Assembly (NCBI RefSeq): GCF_004353845.1
Contig: NZ_CP037864.1
Coordinates: forward strand, 3,286,001-3,350,000
Reading direction: 5' to 3'
DNA length: 64,000 nucleotides
DNA from: Citrobacter arsenatis
Lineage (GTDB): Bacteria > Pseudomonadota > Gammaproteobacteria > Enterobacterales > Enterobacteriaceae
Made by a program: the position numbers and the translations under genes. The notes below the pieces were generated by a model. That model saw only the letters and a list, made by a program, of their open reading frames with translations, made no database searches and was not told the DNA's origin. Position 1 is the stretch's first letter. Each line of letters opens with the position of its first letter. Positions 36,782 to 45,432 of this stretch are shown here, piece by piece.

Positions 36782-37477
36782 ATGTTCAGGAAATTAGCAG
36801 CCGAATTCTTCGGTACGTTTTGGCTCGTCTTTGGTGGGTGCGGTAGCGCAGTTCTGGCCGCAGCATTCCCGGAGTTGGGTATTGGATTTGCAGGTGTCGC
36901 ACTGGCATTTGGTCTGACCGTATTGACCATGGCATTCGCCGTAGGTCATATTTCCGGTGGTCACTTTAACCCGGCAGTAACCTTCGGTTTATGGGCAGGC
37001 GGTCGCTTCCCGGCAAAAGACGTTATTGGTTACGTTATTGCTCAGGTAGTGGGCGGTATTGTCGCCGCTGCGGCACTGTATCTTATTGCCAGCGGTAAAG
37101 CGGGTTTTGATGCCACTGCCAGTGGTTTTGCCTCAAACGGCTTTGGTGAACATTCACCAGGCGGTTATTCCATGCTTTCTGCCGTGGTAATTGAAATTAT
37201 TCTGACCGCTGGTTTCTTATTAGTGATCCACGGCGCAACAGATAAACATGCTCCGGCAGGTTTTGCACCCATTGCGATCGGTCTGGCGTTAACCTTGATT
37301 CACTTGATCAGTATTCCGGTTACCAACACGTCGGTAAACCCGGCTCGTAGCACCGCTGTCGCTATCTTCCAGGGCGGCTGGGCGTTACAGCAATTGTGGT
37401 TCTTCTGGGTTATGCCGATTATCGGTGGGGTCCTCGGCGGTCTTATTTACCGTACCCTGCTCGAAAAACGCGATTAA
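36782..37477 (+). CDS. aqpZ: Aquaporin Z
   Basis: The start MFRKLAAEFFGTFWLVFGGCG gives 231 residues, the usual length; 62 codons of the open frame upstream are discounted. It has six membrane helices and two NPA half-helices (Asn63-Pro-Ala in HFNPAVTF and NTSVNPARST near 186). The selectivity-filter residues are consistent with a water-specific channel. Ends with a strong terminator. Confidence 0.97.
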   Translation: MFRKLAAEFFGTFWLVFGGCGSAVLAAAFPELGIGFAGVALAFGLTVLTMAFAVGHISGGHFNPAVTFGLWAGGRFPAKDVIGYVIAQVVGGIVAAAALYLIASGKAGFDATASGFASNGFGEHSPGGYSMLSAVVIEIILTAGFLLVIHGATDKHAPAGFAPIAIGLALTLIHLISIPVTNTSVNPARSTAVAIFQGGWALQQLWFFWVMPIIGGVLGGLIYRTLLEKRD

Positions 37478-37484
37478 TCGCTAA

Positions 37485-37518
37485 CAAAAAGGCCTGATGA
37501 AAGTCAGGCCTTTTTTTC
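37485..37518 (+). terminator. aqpZ terminator
   Basis: AAAAAGGCCTGA-TGAAAG-TCAGGCCTTTTTTT, a perfect hairpin with a T tract eight bases after the aqpZ stop. Confidence 0.93.
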
Positions 37519-37619
37519 CTCGCTATATTTCCTTTTATTTGCAACTTTACTCCCCTCTTTGCTTTCAGTAGTGTGTGCAGGCGCATTTCGTTTTACTTCT
37601 CAGCAAGGACCGGGTTTTC

Positions 37620-38519
37620 ATGTTTTCAGGGCTGTTAATCATTCTGGTTCCCCTTATTGTGGGCTACCTTATTCCGCTTCGACACAGGGCTGCATTAAAA
37701 CTTATCAATCGCCTGTTGAGCTGGATCGTTTACCTTATTCTCTTTTTTATGGGTATCAGCCTGGCGTTTCTGGATAACCTCACCAGCAACCTGTTAGCCA
37801 TTCTTCATTATTCTGCCGTCAGCGTGACGGTGATTATGCTGTGTAATATCGCGGCACTGTTCTGGCTGGAACGTTCTCTGCCGTGGCGACATAACCACAA
37901 GCAAGAAAAGCTCCCCTCGCGAATCGCAATGGCGCTTGAGTCGCTCCAGCTTTGTGGCGTCGTTGTCGTCGGCTTCCTGCTCGGCCTCACCGGTCTTTCC
38001 ATTTTGCAGCACGCCACCGAAGCCAGCGAATATACATTAATCTTTTTACTGTTCCTGGTGGGGATCCAACTGCGCAACAGCGGTATGACCTTAAAGCAAA
38101 TTGTGCTTAATCGCCGGGGAATGATTGTTGCGGTTGTCGTCGTCGCCAGTTCGATGTTGGCGGGGGTTATCAATGCGTTGATTCTCGGCCTGCCGGTGAA
38201 AACGGCGCTGGCGATGGCGTCAGGTTTTGGCTGGTATTCCCTGTCCGGTATTCTGTTGACCGAATCGTTTGGGCCGGTGATTGGTAGTGCCGCTTTCTTT
38301 AACGATCTGGCCCGTGAACTGATCGCCATTATGTTGATTCCGGGAATGGTAGGCCGTAGTCGCTCTACCGCGTTGGGGCTATGTGGCGCGACATCAATGG
38401 ATTTCACACTGCCCGTTTTACAACGCAGCGGCGGTCTCGAGATGGTTCCGGCAGCCATCGTGCACGGCTTTATTCTGAGTCTGTTAGTGCCTCTGCTGAT
38501 GGCGTTTTTCTCCGCCTGA
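37620..38519 (+). CDS. lysO: LysO (YbjE), lysine exporter
   Basis: The start MFSGLLIILVPLIVGYLIPLRH gives 299 residues as in E. coli, with AAGGA upstream; 15 upstream codons are discounted. It is a hydrophobic protein with about eight to ten helices and the conserved acidic/charged signatures SESF-like GILLTESFGPVIGSAAFFNDLARE and GATSMDFTLPVLQR. It exports lysine and thialysine from the inner membrane. In E. coli it is repressed by ArgR with lysine. Confidence 0.94.
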   Translation: MFSGLLIILVPLIVGYLIPLRHRAALKLINRLLSWIVYLILFFMGISLAFLDNLTSNLLAILHYSAVSVTVIMLCNIAALFWLERSLPWRHNHKQEKLPSRIAMALESLQLCGVVVVGFLLGLTGLSILQHATEASEYTLIFLLFLVGIQLRNSGMTLKQIVLNRRGMIVAVVVVASSMLAGVINALILGLPVKTALAMASGFGWYSLSGILLTESFGPVIGSAAFFNDLARELIAIMLIPGMVGRSRSTALGLCGATSMDFTLPVLQRSGGLEMVPAAIVHGFILSLLVPLLMAFFSA

Positions 38520-38564
38520 TACCCGAACAAATACCTCTCTGGCGGTAGTCGGCTACCGCCAAAA

Positions 38565-38578
38565 TTGCGCTAAATCAA
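38565..38578 (+). promoter_or_regulatory. FNR-like site upstream of hcp
   Basis: TTGCG-CTAA-ATCAA matches eight of ten positions of the FNR consensus TTGAT-N4-ATCAA. It lies about 100 bases upstream of hcp, consistent with the known anaerobic induction of hcp-hcr. Confidence 0.65.
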
Positions 38579-38637
38579 TCTCCCTGCAAGTTGTAGCAGA
38601 AATCCCTTTTATCCCTTCGCGCACAGGCATAACCTTA

Positions 38638-38660
38638 AACATGTATATTAAATATAACTT
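38638..38660 (+). promoter_or_regulatory. NsrR-like operator overlapping the hcp promoter
   Basis: The imperfect palindrome ACATGTATATTAAATATAAC has an ATGTATATT/AAATATAAC core like the NsrR operator reported ahead of E. coli hcp. It lies 15 bases before the hcp start codon, suited to repression relieved by nitric oxide. Confidence 0.65.
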
Positions 38661-38674
38661 TAAAAGGTGTGACC

Positions 38675-40327
38675 ATGTTTTGTGTGCAATGTGAACAAAC
38701 CATCCGTACTCCGGCAGGAAACGGCTGCTCTTACGCGCAGGGTATGTGCGGTAAAACGGCTGAAACCTCCGATTTGCAGGATCTGCTGATTGCTTCCCTA
38801 CAAGGTCTGTCTGCATGGGCTGTTAAAGCACGTGAATACGGCATCATCGACCATGAGGTTGATAACTTTGCGCCGCGTGCGTTCTTCTCCACGCTGACCA
38901 ACGTAAACTTCGATTCTCCACGTATTGTTGGCTATGCCCGTGAAGCTATCGCCATGCGCGACGCCCTGAAAGCGCAATGTCTGAACATCGACGCGAACGC
39001 AACGGTCACCAACCCGATGGCCGATCTGCAACTGGTCAGCGACGACCTGGGCGACCTGCAGCGTCAGGCCGCTGAATTTACCCCGAACAAAGACAAAGCA
39101 GCCATCGGCGAGAACATTCTCGGCCTGCGTCTGCTGTGCCTGTACGGCCTGAAAGGTGCAGCAGCTTACATGGAGCACGCGCACGTTCTCGGTCAGTACG
39201 ACAACGATATCTATGCTCAATACCACAAAATCATGGCGTGGCTGGGTACCTGGCCTTCCGATATGAACGCTCTGCTGGAGTGTTCAATGGAAATCGGCCA
39301 GATGAACTTCAAAGTGATGAGCATTCTGGACGCCGGTGAAACCACCAAATACGGTCACCCGACCCCGACTCAGGTCAACGTAAAAGCTACCGAAGGTAAG
39401 TGCATCCTGATTTCCGGTCACGACCTGAAAGATCTTTACAACCTGCTGGAACAAACCGAAGGCACCGGCGTTAACGTCTATACCCACGGTGAAATGCTGC
39501 CAGCACACGGCTACCCGGAACTGCGTAAATTCAAACACCTGATCGGTAACTACGGCAGCGGCTGGCAGAATCAGCAGGTTGAATTCGCCCGCTTCCCAGG
39601 TCCAATCGTGATGACCTCTAACTGCATCATCGACCCAACCGTTGGCGCCTACGACGACCGTATCTGGACCCGCAGCATTGTCGGTTGGCCGGGTGTGAGC
39701 CATCTCGAAGGTGACAACTTCGGTCCGGTTATCGCACAGGCACAGCAAATGGCTGGCTTCCCGTATAGCGAAATTCCGCACCTGATCACCGTAGGTTTCG
39801 GTCGTCAGACCCTGCTGGGCGCTGCTGATACGCTGATCGACCTGGTCAGCCGCGAAAAACTGCGTCATATCTTCCTGGTAGGCGGTTGTGACGGCGCTCG
39901 CGGTGAACGTAACTACTTCACCGACTTCGCAACCAGCGTGCCGGACGACTGCCTGATCCTGACCCTGGCGTGCGGTAAATACCGTTTCAACAAGCTGGAG
40001 TTCGGCGATATCGAAGGTCTGCCGCGTCTGGTGGATGCCGGTCAGTGTAACGATGCATACTCTGCCATCATTCTGGCGGTGACCCTGGCTGAGAAACTGG
40101 GCTGTGGGGTGAACGATCTGCCGCTATCTCTGGTGCTCTCCTGGTTCGAACAGAAAGCGATTGTGATTCTGCTGACTCTGCTGTCTCTGGGTGTGAAAAA
40201 CATCGTCACAGGCCCGACTGCGCCAGGCTTCTTCACACCGGACCTGCTGGCCGTTCTCAACGAGAAGTTTGGTCTGCGTTCCGTGACCACCGTTGAAGAA
40301 GACATGAAGCAATTGCTGAGCGCGTAA
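38675..40327 (+). CDS. hcp: Hcp, hybrid-cluster protein / nitric oxide reductase
   Basis: The start MFCVQCEQTIRTPAGNGCSYAQ (ATG after AAGG) gives 550 residues; a GTG six bases earlier is in frame. N-terminal Cys3, Cys6, Cys18 and Cys25 form the iron-sulfur cluster motif of the enterobacterial class. Hybrid-cluster ligands lie in the C-terminal half (GGCDGARGERNYF, LACGKYRFN, VDAGQCND). It reduces NO to N2O at low concentrations and is implicated in protein S-nitrosylation. Co-transcribed with hcr, ten bases downstream. Confidence 0.98.
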   Translation: MFCVQCEQTIRTPAGNGCSYAQGMCGKTAETSDLQDLLIASLQGLSAWAVKAREYGIIDHEVDNFAPRAFFSTLTNVNFDSPRIVGYAREAIAMRDALKAQCLNIDANATVTNPMADLQLVSDDLGDLQRQAAEFTPNKDKAAIGENILGLRLLCLYGLKGAAAYMEHAHVLGQYDNDIYAQYHKIMAWLGTWPSDMNALLECSMEIGQMNFKVMSILDAGETTKYGHPTPTQVNVKATEGKCILISGHDLKDLYNLLEQTEGTGVNVYTHGEMLPAHGYPELRKFKHLIGNYGSGWQNQQVEFARFPGPIVMTSNCIIDPTVGAYDDRIWTRSIVGWPGVSHLEGDNFGPVIAQAQQMAGFPYSEIPHLITVGFGRQTLLGAADTLIDLVSREKLRHIFLVGGCDGARGERNYFTDFATSVPDDCLILTLACGKYRFNKLEFGDIEGLPRLVDAGQCNDAYSAIILAVTLAEKLGCGVNDLPLSLVLSWFEQKAIVILLTLLSLGVKNIVTGPTAPGFFTPDLLAVLNEKFGLRSVTTVEEDMKQLLSA

Positions 40328-40337
40328 GGAGTAAAGA

Positions 40338-41306
40338 ATGACAATGCCAACTCATCAGTGCCCATGGCGGATGCAGGTTCATCACATCCATCAGGAAACG
40401 CCGGATGTATGGACAATTTCGTTGCTGTGTCACGACTATTATCCGTACCGCGCCGGGCAGTATGCACTGGTCAGCGTACGTAATTCAGCGGACACGCTGC
40501 GTGCTTACACCATCTCTTCAACGCCGGGCGTTAGCGAATACATCACGCTGACCATCCGCCGGATTGACGATGGCGCAGGCTCACAGTGGTTAACCCGCGA
40601 CGTGAAGCGCGGCGACTATATCTGGCTGTCCGATGCAATGGGTGAATTCACCTGTGAAGATAAAGCGGAGGACAAGTTCCTGATGCTGGCCGCCGGCTGT
40701 GGCGTTACGCCAATCATGTCAATGCGTCGCTGGTTGGCAAAGTACCGTCCAGAGGTCGATGTGCAGGTTATCTTTAACGTGCGCTCGCCAAAAGATGTCA
40801 TTTTTGCCGAAGAGTGGCGTCAGTATCCGGTCACGCTGGTTGCCGAAAATAACGCGACCCATGGCTTTGTTTCCGGTCGACTGACCACCGAACTGCTGCA
40901 AAGCATTCCGGACCTCGCCTCGCGCACCGTGATGACCTGTGGCCCGGCACCGTATATGGATCTGGTCGAGAAAGAAGTCAAAGCGCTGGGCGTGACGCGC
41001 TTCTTTAAAGAACAGTTCTTCACCCCGGTGGCTGAAGCAGCCACCAGCGGTCTGAAGTTCACCAAACTGCAGCCAGCGAAAGCGTTTTATGCGCCGGTGG
41101 GTAGTACGCTGCTGGAGGCGCTGGAAAGCAATAAAGTTCCGGTTGTCGCCGCATGCCGCGCGGGCGTATGCGGCTGCTGCAAAACCAAAGTGGTTGACGG
41201 TAACTACACGGTCAGCAGCACCATGACGCTGACCGACGCAGAAATCGCTGAAGGTTATGTGCTGGCCTGCTCCTGCCATCCGCAGGGTGACTTAGTGCTG
41301 GCGTAA
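40338..41306 (+). CDS. hcr: Hcr, NADH oxidoreductase for Hcp
   Basis: A 322-residue flavoprotein. The FAD-binding ferredoxin-reductase domain has RAYTISSTPG (FAD) and LAAGCGVTPIMSM plus MTCGPAPYM (NADH). The C-terminal plant-type [2Fe-2S] domain has CRAGVCGCCKTKV and a later CSC. It passes electrons from NADH to Hcp and also protects Hcp from nitrosylation. Strong terminator follows. Confidence 0.97.
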   Translation: MTMPTHQCPWRMQVHHIHQETPDVWTISLLCHDYYPYRAGQYALVSVRNSADTLRAYTISSTPGVSEYITLTIRRIDDGAGSQWLTRDVKRGDYIWLSDAMGEFTCEDKAEDKFLMLAAGCGVTPIMSMRRWLAKYRPEVDVQVIFNVRSPKDVIFAEEWRQYPVTLVAENNATHGFVSGRLTTELLQSIPDLASRTVMTCGPAPYMDLVEKEVKALGVTRFFKEQFFTPVAEAATSGLKFTKLQPAKAFYAPVGSTLLEALESNKVPVVAACRAGVCGCCKTKVVDGNYTVSSTMTLTDAEIAEGYVLACSCHPQGDLVLA

Positions 41307-41324
41307 TTGTTTAAAACCTGATGT

Positions 41325-41361
41325 AAAAAAGCCATCTGATTAAATCAGATGGCTTTTTTTA
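41325..41361. terminator. Bidirectional terminator after hcr and the HD gene
   Basis: AAAAAAGCCATCTGATT and AAATCAGATGGCTTTTTTT form a near-perfect hairpin with A and T tracts. It ends hcr on the plus strand and the HD-phosphohydrolase gene on the minus strand, and marks the left edge of the accessory segment. Confidence 0.9.
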
Positions 41362-41373
41362 CGGCATGTCGGC

Positions 41374-42906
41374 TCAATCAGGACACGCTATTTCCGTCAT
41401 CACGGCCTCATTAATCTCACTAATTAGATCGGAAGGTAATGATTTTTTTATATCACGATCGACGAATACACGAATAAAATATTTGATACTTTGATATTGA
41501 TCCAACTTATCACCACACTGGTCTAATGACTTTGTTTTATAGGTATTATCAATGTTCTTGACCAACAGTTTCACTTCGGTCTTGTCAATATCTTTAAATG
41601 CATTATCGGATACAACATCAATTGCATATTGATGTTGTTCTAAATAGCGCTCCAGAATAGGAGTTAACTTAGCGTGCAAATTTTCCTTTAACTTTCCATT
41701 TCCCTTATCTGTAATACTGGCATCCTTAAGGAAATGCTTGGCTTCATAAATTTTCGACCATGGATGTCGATTAATAATATCGTCCAGTATTTTCTTATTT
41801 ATGCCTTCGGTTTCAGTTATCTCAACCCACTCTGCAACCTTTTCATTCAAAAAATAATCATCACTACAGTTAATATAAAACTCGCCTAATGAATCAATCC
41901 CTCTCTTATCTAGTTCAAGTACATTTTCATCGTTAAGGTCTGAGATAATAAGGTTTTCATTATGCTTTTCCAGCATATTCTCACATAATTTATTTAGCAT
42001 TGATGAAAATGCTCGATTGGTTTTATGAAAATAAACCTGGGCGAATAAACCAGAACGCGCACCAATAAACTCAGCGATAGAATCTATACCACTTTCCTTA
42101 TAGGCAAGATATATTTTGCCATCTTCTTCGACAGGCACTACAGACATAAACAAGCGATTATAATCATAGATACCACATTTAACACCAGAAAAATAGCTAT
42201 CCCTAAGCAAATAATCCATTCTGTCTGCATCTATTGGGCATGATGATATTATCGAAGTCATCAACGGAAGGATATCCACTTCTCTGTCATTTACTGTCGT
42301 TACAATAGATTGATTTCCATATCTTTTATCTATTACTTTAAAGATATTGTCAACTTTTACTTCCGGACTTATTTTACCTTCTTTTTTTAGTTCATTGAAT
42401 ATTACAAGAGTGAATATCAAAGATAATTGTTCGTGTTCAACCTGTTCTTTCTCACAGGTTAGCACTTTGAGAATATCATGATACTCATCATCTATAAGAG
42501 CAGTTAACTGCTCTTTATTCGGCATGAAACTATCAAATTGGTGAGACATAGGACCATGCCCGATGTCATGCATCAGCGCGGCAAGCCTCAACTCTTGAAC
42601 ATTGTGCGCGGGGATCGCATTTATTCCGCTAAACACATGTCCATCATTATATTTTTTTCCATAACGAATAGCATTGAGATGCAAGTTTTGCAGTATTTCA
42701 TACGATAAATGAAGAACACCTAAAGAGTGTTCAAAACGACTATGAACTGCAGATGGAAATACTTTATACAAAAAAGAATTTTGTTTAATATTACGTAGGC
42801 GTTGGTATAGCGGGTGGTTGATAAAATCAATTTCTGTTGCCGTCAAACGTATAATGCCATGTATCGGATCAAGAATCTTTCGCGCTAACTCATTTTCAAT
42901 ACTCAT
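41374..42906 (-). CDS. SAMHD1/dGTPase-like HD-domain phosphohydrolase (accessory)
   Basis: The start MSIENELARKILDPIHG is chosen because GGAGA lies about nine bases upstream, giving 510 residues. The N-terminal half is an HD domain of the COG1078/SAMHD1 type: HSRFEH (His55), ALMHDIGHGP (His113-Asp114), EHE (His158) and DADRMDYLLRD (Asp226), matching the metal ligands of SAMHD1. The C-terminal 200 residues are helical and not recognised. Such enzymes hydrolyse dNTPs or related nucleotides. AT-rich codon use unlike hcr and poxB suggests recent acquisition. It follows the radical-SAM gene by 191 bases on the same strand. The substrate is unknown. Confidence 0.88.
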   Translation of the reverse strand: MSIENELARKILDPIHGIIRLTATEIDFINHPLYQRLRNIKQNSFLYKVFPSAVHSRFEHSLGVLHLSYEILQNLHLNAIRYGKKYNDGHVFSGINAIPAHNVQELRLAALMHDIGHGPMSHQFDSFMPNKEQLTALIDDEYHDILKVLTCEKEQVEHEQLSLIFTLVIFNELKKEGKISPEVKVDNIFKVIDKRYGNQSIVTTVNDREVDILPLMTSIISSCPIDADRMDYLLRDSYFSGVKCGIYDYNRLFMSVVPVEEDGKIYLAYKESGIDSIAEFIGARSGLFAQVYFHKTNRAFSSMLNKLCENMLEKHNENLIISDLNDENVLELDKRGIDSLGEFYINCSDDYFLNEKVAEWVEITETEGINKKILDDIINRHPWSKIYEAKHFLKDASITDKGNGKLKENLHAKLTPILERYLEQHQYAIDVVSDNAFKDIDKTEVKLLVKNIDNTYKTKSLDQCGDKLDQYQSIKYFIRVFVDRDIKKSLPSDLISEINEAVMTEIACPD

Positions 42907-43097
42907 CGTTAGAATCTCCACAGTCAAAATTATTTAATTAAATGATCGGATGCTCATATTTAGACTCAATAACTTCACTCATCAAACGAATTAGGTCAAC
43001 ATTTTTTTGGCATCAGACATTATTATTTGCCGATGTTGATTCGAAATTGTGATGAATGACCACCAGTCACCTAAACATTAACAGGTAGTATGGTCCA

Positions 43098-44453
43098 TTA
43101 AGACTGCGTCCATTCATATGCAAAGCTATAATTTCCGCGTTCGATCTCGATTTCTTCTTTGAATTGTTCGAACGTATAATTTCTTGGATAGTAGGAGAAC
43201 GCTTTTAAATAAAAGAAATTTTCTATGGACATGAATTCTTTAGAGAGTTTCTTAGCTTCCTTTACGCTCTGTTGATAGGTCAATGTTTCACTAAGATGGA
43301 AATTTGTGACACCTAAAAAACTTTCTTCTTCACAAATAGAGGCACCATGTTGACATAGACTATCAATAAATTCCTGTTTATTATCATCCCAACCAAACGC
43401 AGATACAACGCCACATGAAACCCCATAAATATATGGTCTATGCTTTTCTAACCACTCACGTGTTTCTGTAATTGAATCAATACTTTCTCCAGCATACAGC
43501 ATAATATTAACTTTAGTTTTGATACCATTTTCGTGGCAAAGTTTTAATAGCTCAGACGCTCTTTTCAAATAGTTTTCGGGTCGCCTTGCCTTTTCCATTT
43601 TGCGTAGCTGAGCTGGGCTGGCACTTTCCAGACCAAGGTCGATTACCCCCATACCTGCTTTTGCCAAAAGTGGGATTATTTTGTTGGGTAGCGAATCAAC
43701 ACGACACTCCGCACGCCAGAAGAACGGTTTGCATTTACTTCTTTCATCAATCAATTCCTTCAACCATTCTTCTGTGGGAGAAAAAAGGGAAGCCTCAAAA
43801 TAAGGCGTCATCTCTCGCAGTTCATCTTTCAGTAATAACTGATTATATTCATTTATTATTGATTTCGGCGACTTTAACGAGCCTAATGGCTCATGTTTTT
43901 CCTGGCAAAACACGCAACCTTTACCACAACCTCTGGAAACCTCTATGCTTGGTTGGTAATATCTTCGGTTATTCAGCAATGAATAATCCAAAGGCTGATG
44001 ACGGTAGTCAGTATAATCATCAACACCTGTTATAGTTGCCAATATTTTATTTTCCCCCATCCCTGAAATCACTTCATCAGCGAAAGGAAACTCGGCTTTC
44101 AACTTCTCCTTATCATCATCAATTACCCAGCGACCACCTATATAAATCTTATTATTTATTTGTTTTTTGAGAAGAGAGGTTAGTTCTTGCGCCCAGGTCA
44201 AAGCATAATAACTCGGAATGGATATGTAAATGGGATACTGCGTTTCTAACACCCCATTTGAAATTAACTCTGCAAAAAAAACCTCTGGCGAGGAAAAATC
44301 CCCATGAAAAACAGATGAGTGATATCCCGCACGACTCACAACTGTAGCAAGGGAAAGAAGCCCATAATTCAGATACATATTTTTCTGATTGGAGATGTTT
44401 TTTTCTTTCTTGATCCTTAATTGACCAGCAGAAATAAAGAATACCGTGTTCAT
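43098..44453 (-). CDS. Radical-SAM protein with B12-binding-like N-terminal region (accessory)
   Basis: A 451-residue protein with AAGGAT before the ATG. Residues about 25-150 look like the Rossmann-type cobalamin-binding region found ahead of BchE/COG1032 radical-SAM domains (YLNYGLLSLATVVSRAGY, then IYIGGRWV). No clear DxHxxG base-on motif is visible. The radical-SAM cluster motif is CGKGCVFC (Cys176, Cys180, Cys183), followed by GLESASPAQLRKMEKARRP typical of the SAM barrel. The reaction and substrate cannot be named from sequence. AT-rich, and probably transcribed with or ahead of the HD-phosphohydrolase gene. Not present at this place in E. coli K-12. Confidence 0.88.
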   Translation of the reverse strand: MNTVFFISAGQLRIKKEKNISNQKNMYLNYGLLSLATVVSRAGYHSSVFHGDFSSPEVFFAELISNGVLETQYPIYISIPSYYALTWAQELTSLLKKQINNKIYIGGRWVIDDDKEKLKAEFPFADEVISGMGENKILATITGVDDYTDYRHQPLDYSLLNNRRYYQPSIEVSRGCGKGCVFCQEKHEPLGSLKSPKSIINEYNQLLLKDELREMTPYFEASLFSPTEEWLKELIDERSKCKPFFWRAECRVDSLPNKIIPLLAKAGMGVIDLGLESASPAQLRKMEKARRPENYLKRASELLKLCHENGIKTKVNIMLYAGESIDSITETREWLEKHRPYIYGVSCGVVSAFGWDDNKQEFIDSLCQHGASICEEESFLGVTNFHLSETLTYQQSVKEAKKLSKEFMSIENFFYLKAFSYYPRNYTFEQFKEEIEIERGNYSFAYEWTQS

Positions 44454-44843
44454 ATGATCCTTAACTAAAATAATTTGATTACCCTACTTTTATATATAGC
44501 ACCGATTATCATCAAATTGTCATCAAATTAACAGACAAAAAATTGACATGACACATAGAAAATTGAATCATCATTGAATGATATATAATCACACGTAATG
44601 TTAACATTTATTTTCTTTGCTTAGATAATGATTACCACTAAACATATTTATTTTAGTTCTGATGCCGACGCTGTTTGTCTGCTCACCTATCCTTCATCGC
44701 AAACGTCATCCACGAATCCTGTTTTTCTGCCGTTCCTATAACTCATCCGGATCCTGAGTTTGTGCAGTACGATCCCTATCCGAACAGAGTTGAGAAGCAA
44801 GCAGAACATGCTCGCTTCTCAACTGATTGCATTCGATGCCAAA
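44454..44843. other. Intergenic region between the radical-SAM gene and the DoxX gene
   Basis: 390 bases. The left half is extremely AT-rich and holds the likely minus-strand promoter of the radical-SAM gene, with a -10 candidate TATAAA or TATATA near 44490. The right half returns to ordinary base composition and contains a 35-base hairpin. Small plus-strand open frames here show no coding character. No integrase remnant, tRNA or direct repeat was seen. Confidence 0.6.
44789..44823. repeat. 35-base near-perfect inverted repeat
   Basis: GTTGAGAAGC and GCTTCTCAAC form a 10-bp perfect stem. After one mismatch come four more pairs (AGCA/TGCT) and the loop GAACA. It lies 21 bases after the DoxX gene stop on the minus strand, but neither side has a T tract, so it is not an ordinary terminator. 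Confidence 0.8.
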
Positions 44844-45278
44844 CTATCGCCAGGCCGAATTTCCGACAATGGAGAATCGCCCTGCCCCCAAAAACGCCAC
44901 GGCCAGCGCGCCGATGAAGAAATACACCAGACTTTCAATCGCCCATGCGCCGGTTTTATCCAGTGACCAGGTTTCGCCCATCCCGACCATCAGCCATGCC
45001 ACAACCATCGTAAACGCCAGCCCCAACGCCGCCGGACGCGTCAGTATGCCAAGAATAATCAGGCAGGGTGCTACAACCTCTCCCAACAGAACGCCATACG
45101 CAATAAAGCCCGGGAAACCTTTCGCTATCAGCATGCCGCTGATGCCCTCAATTCCCGCGAACAGTTTATGCAGCCCATGAAACAGCATCAGTCCACCGAC
45201 GGCAAGGCGTAACAAAAACTTGCCAAAATCTTCATGAGTCAGCACCCGGTTAACTGTATTTAATAGTTTTATAACCAT
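44844..45278 (-). CDS. DoxX-family inner-membrane protein
   Basis: A 144-residue protein with four predicted helices and DoxX-family features (FLLRLAVGGLMLFHGLHKLFAGIEG, then GVLLGEVVAPCLIILGILTRPAALGLAFTMVVAWLMVG). The family includes YphA/YqjF-type proteins with suggested roles in redox or thiol stress; biochemical function is unproven. Divergent from poxB and absent from this interval in E. coli K-12. Base composition resembles the core genome, unlike the radical-SAM/HD pair beside it. Confidence 0.87.
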   Translation of the reverse strand: MVIKLLNTVNRVLTHEDFGKFLLRLAVGGLMLFHGLHKLFAGIEGISGMLIAKGFPGFIAYGVLLGEVVAPCLIILGILTRPAALGLAFTMVVAWLMVGMGETWSLDKTGAWAIESLVYFFIGALAVAFLGAGRFSIVGNSAWR

Positions 45279-45432
45279 CTGAATTTATTCCTTGTTTCAC
45301 CATATCCAATTAACAAACTACGCTTAGTACAGGTTAAATGAAACCTGCCGGAAATAAGGGGGGAATGAGAAGCATAACGATTATCTTCATCTAAACTTGT
45401 AACCGGTATCACATTAGAGGAGAAGGAAAACC

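Noticed and set aside
43586..44035. 149-residue plus-strand frame inside the radical-SAM gene
   Set aside because: It lies wholly antisense to a well-supported gene containing the cluster motif, and its translation resembles no family.
44675..45180. Small plus-strand open frames over the hairpin and DoxX gene
   Set aside because: Arg/Pro/Ala-rich shadow translations, overlapping each other and the DoxX frame; no start signals.
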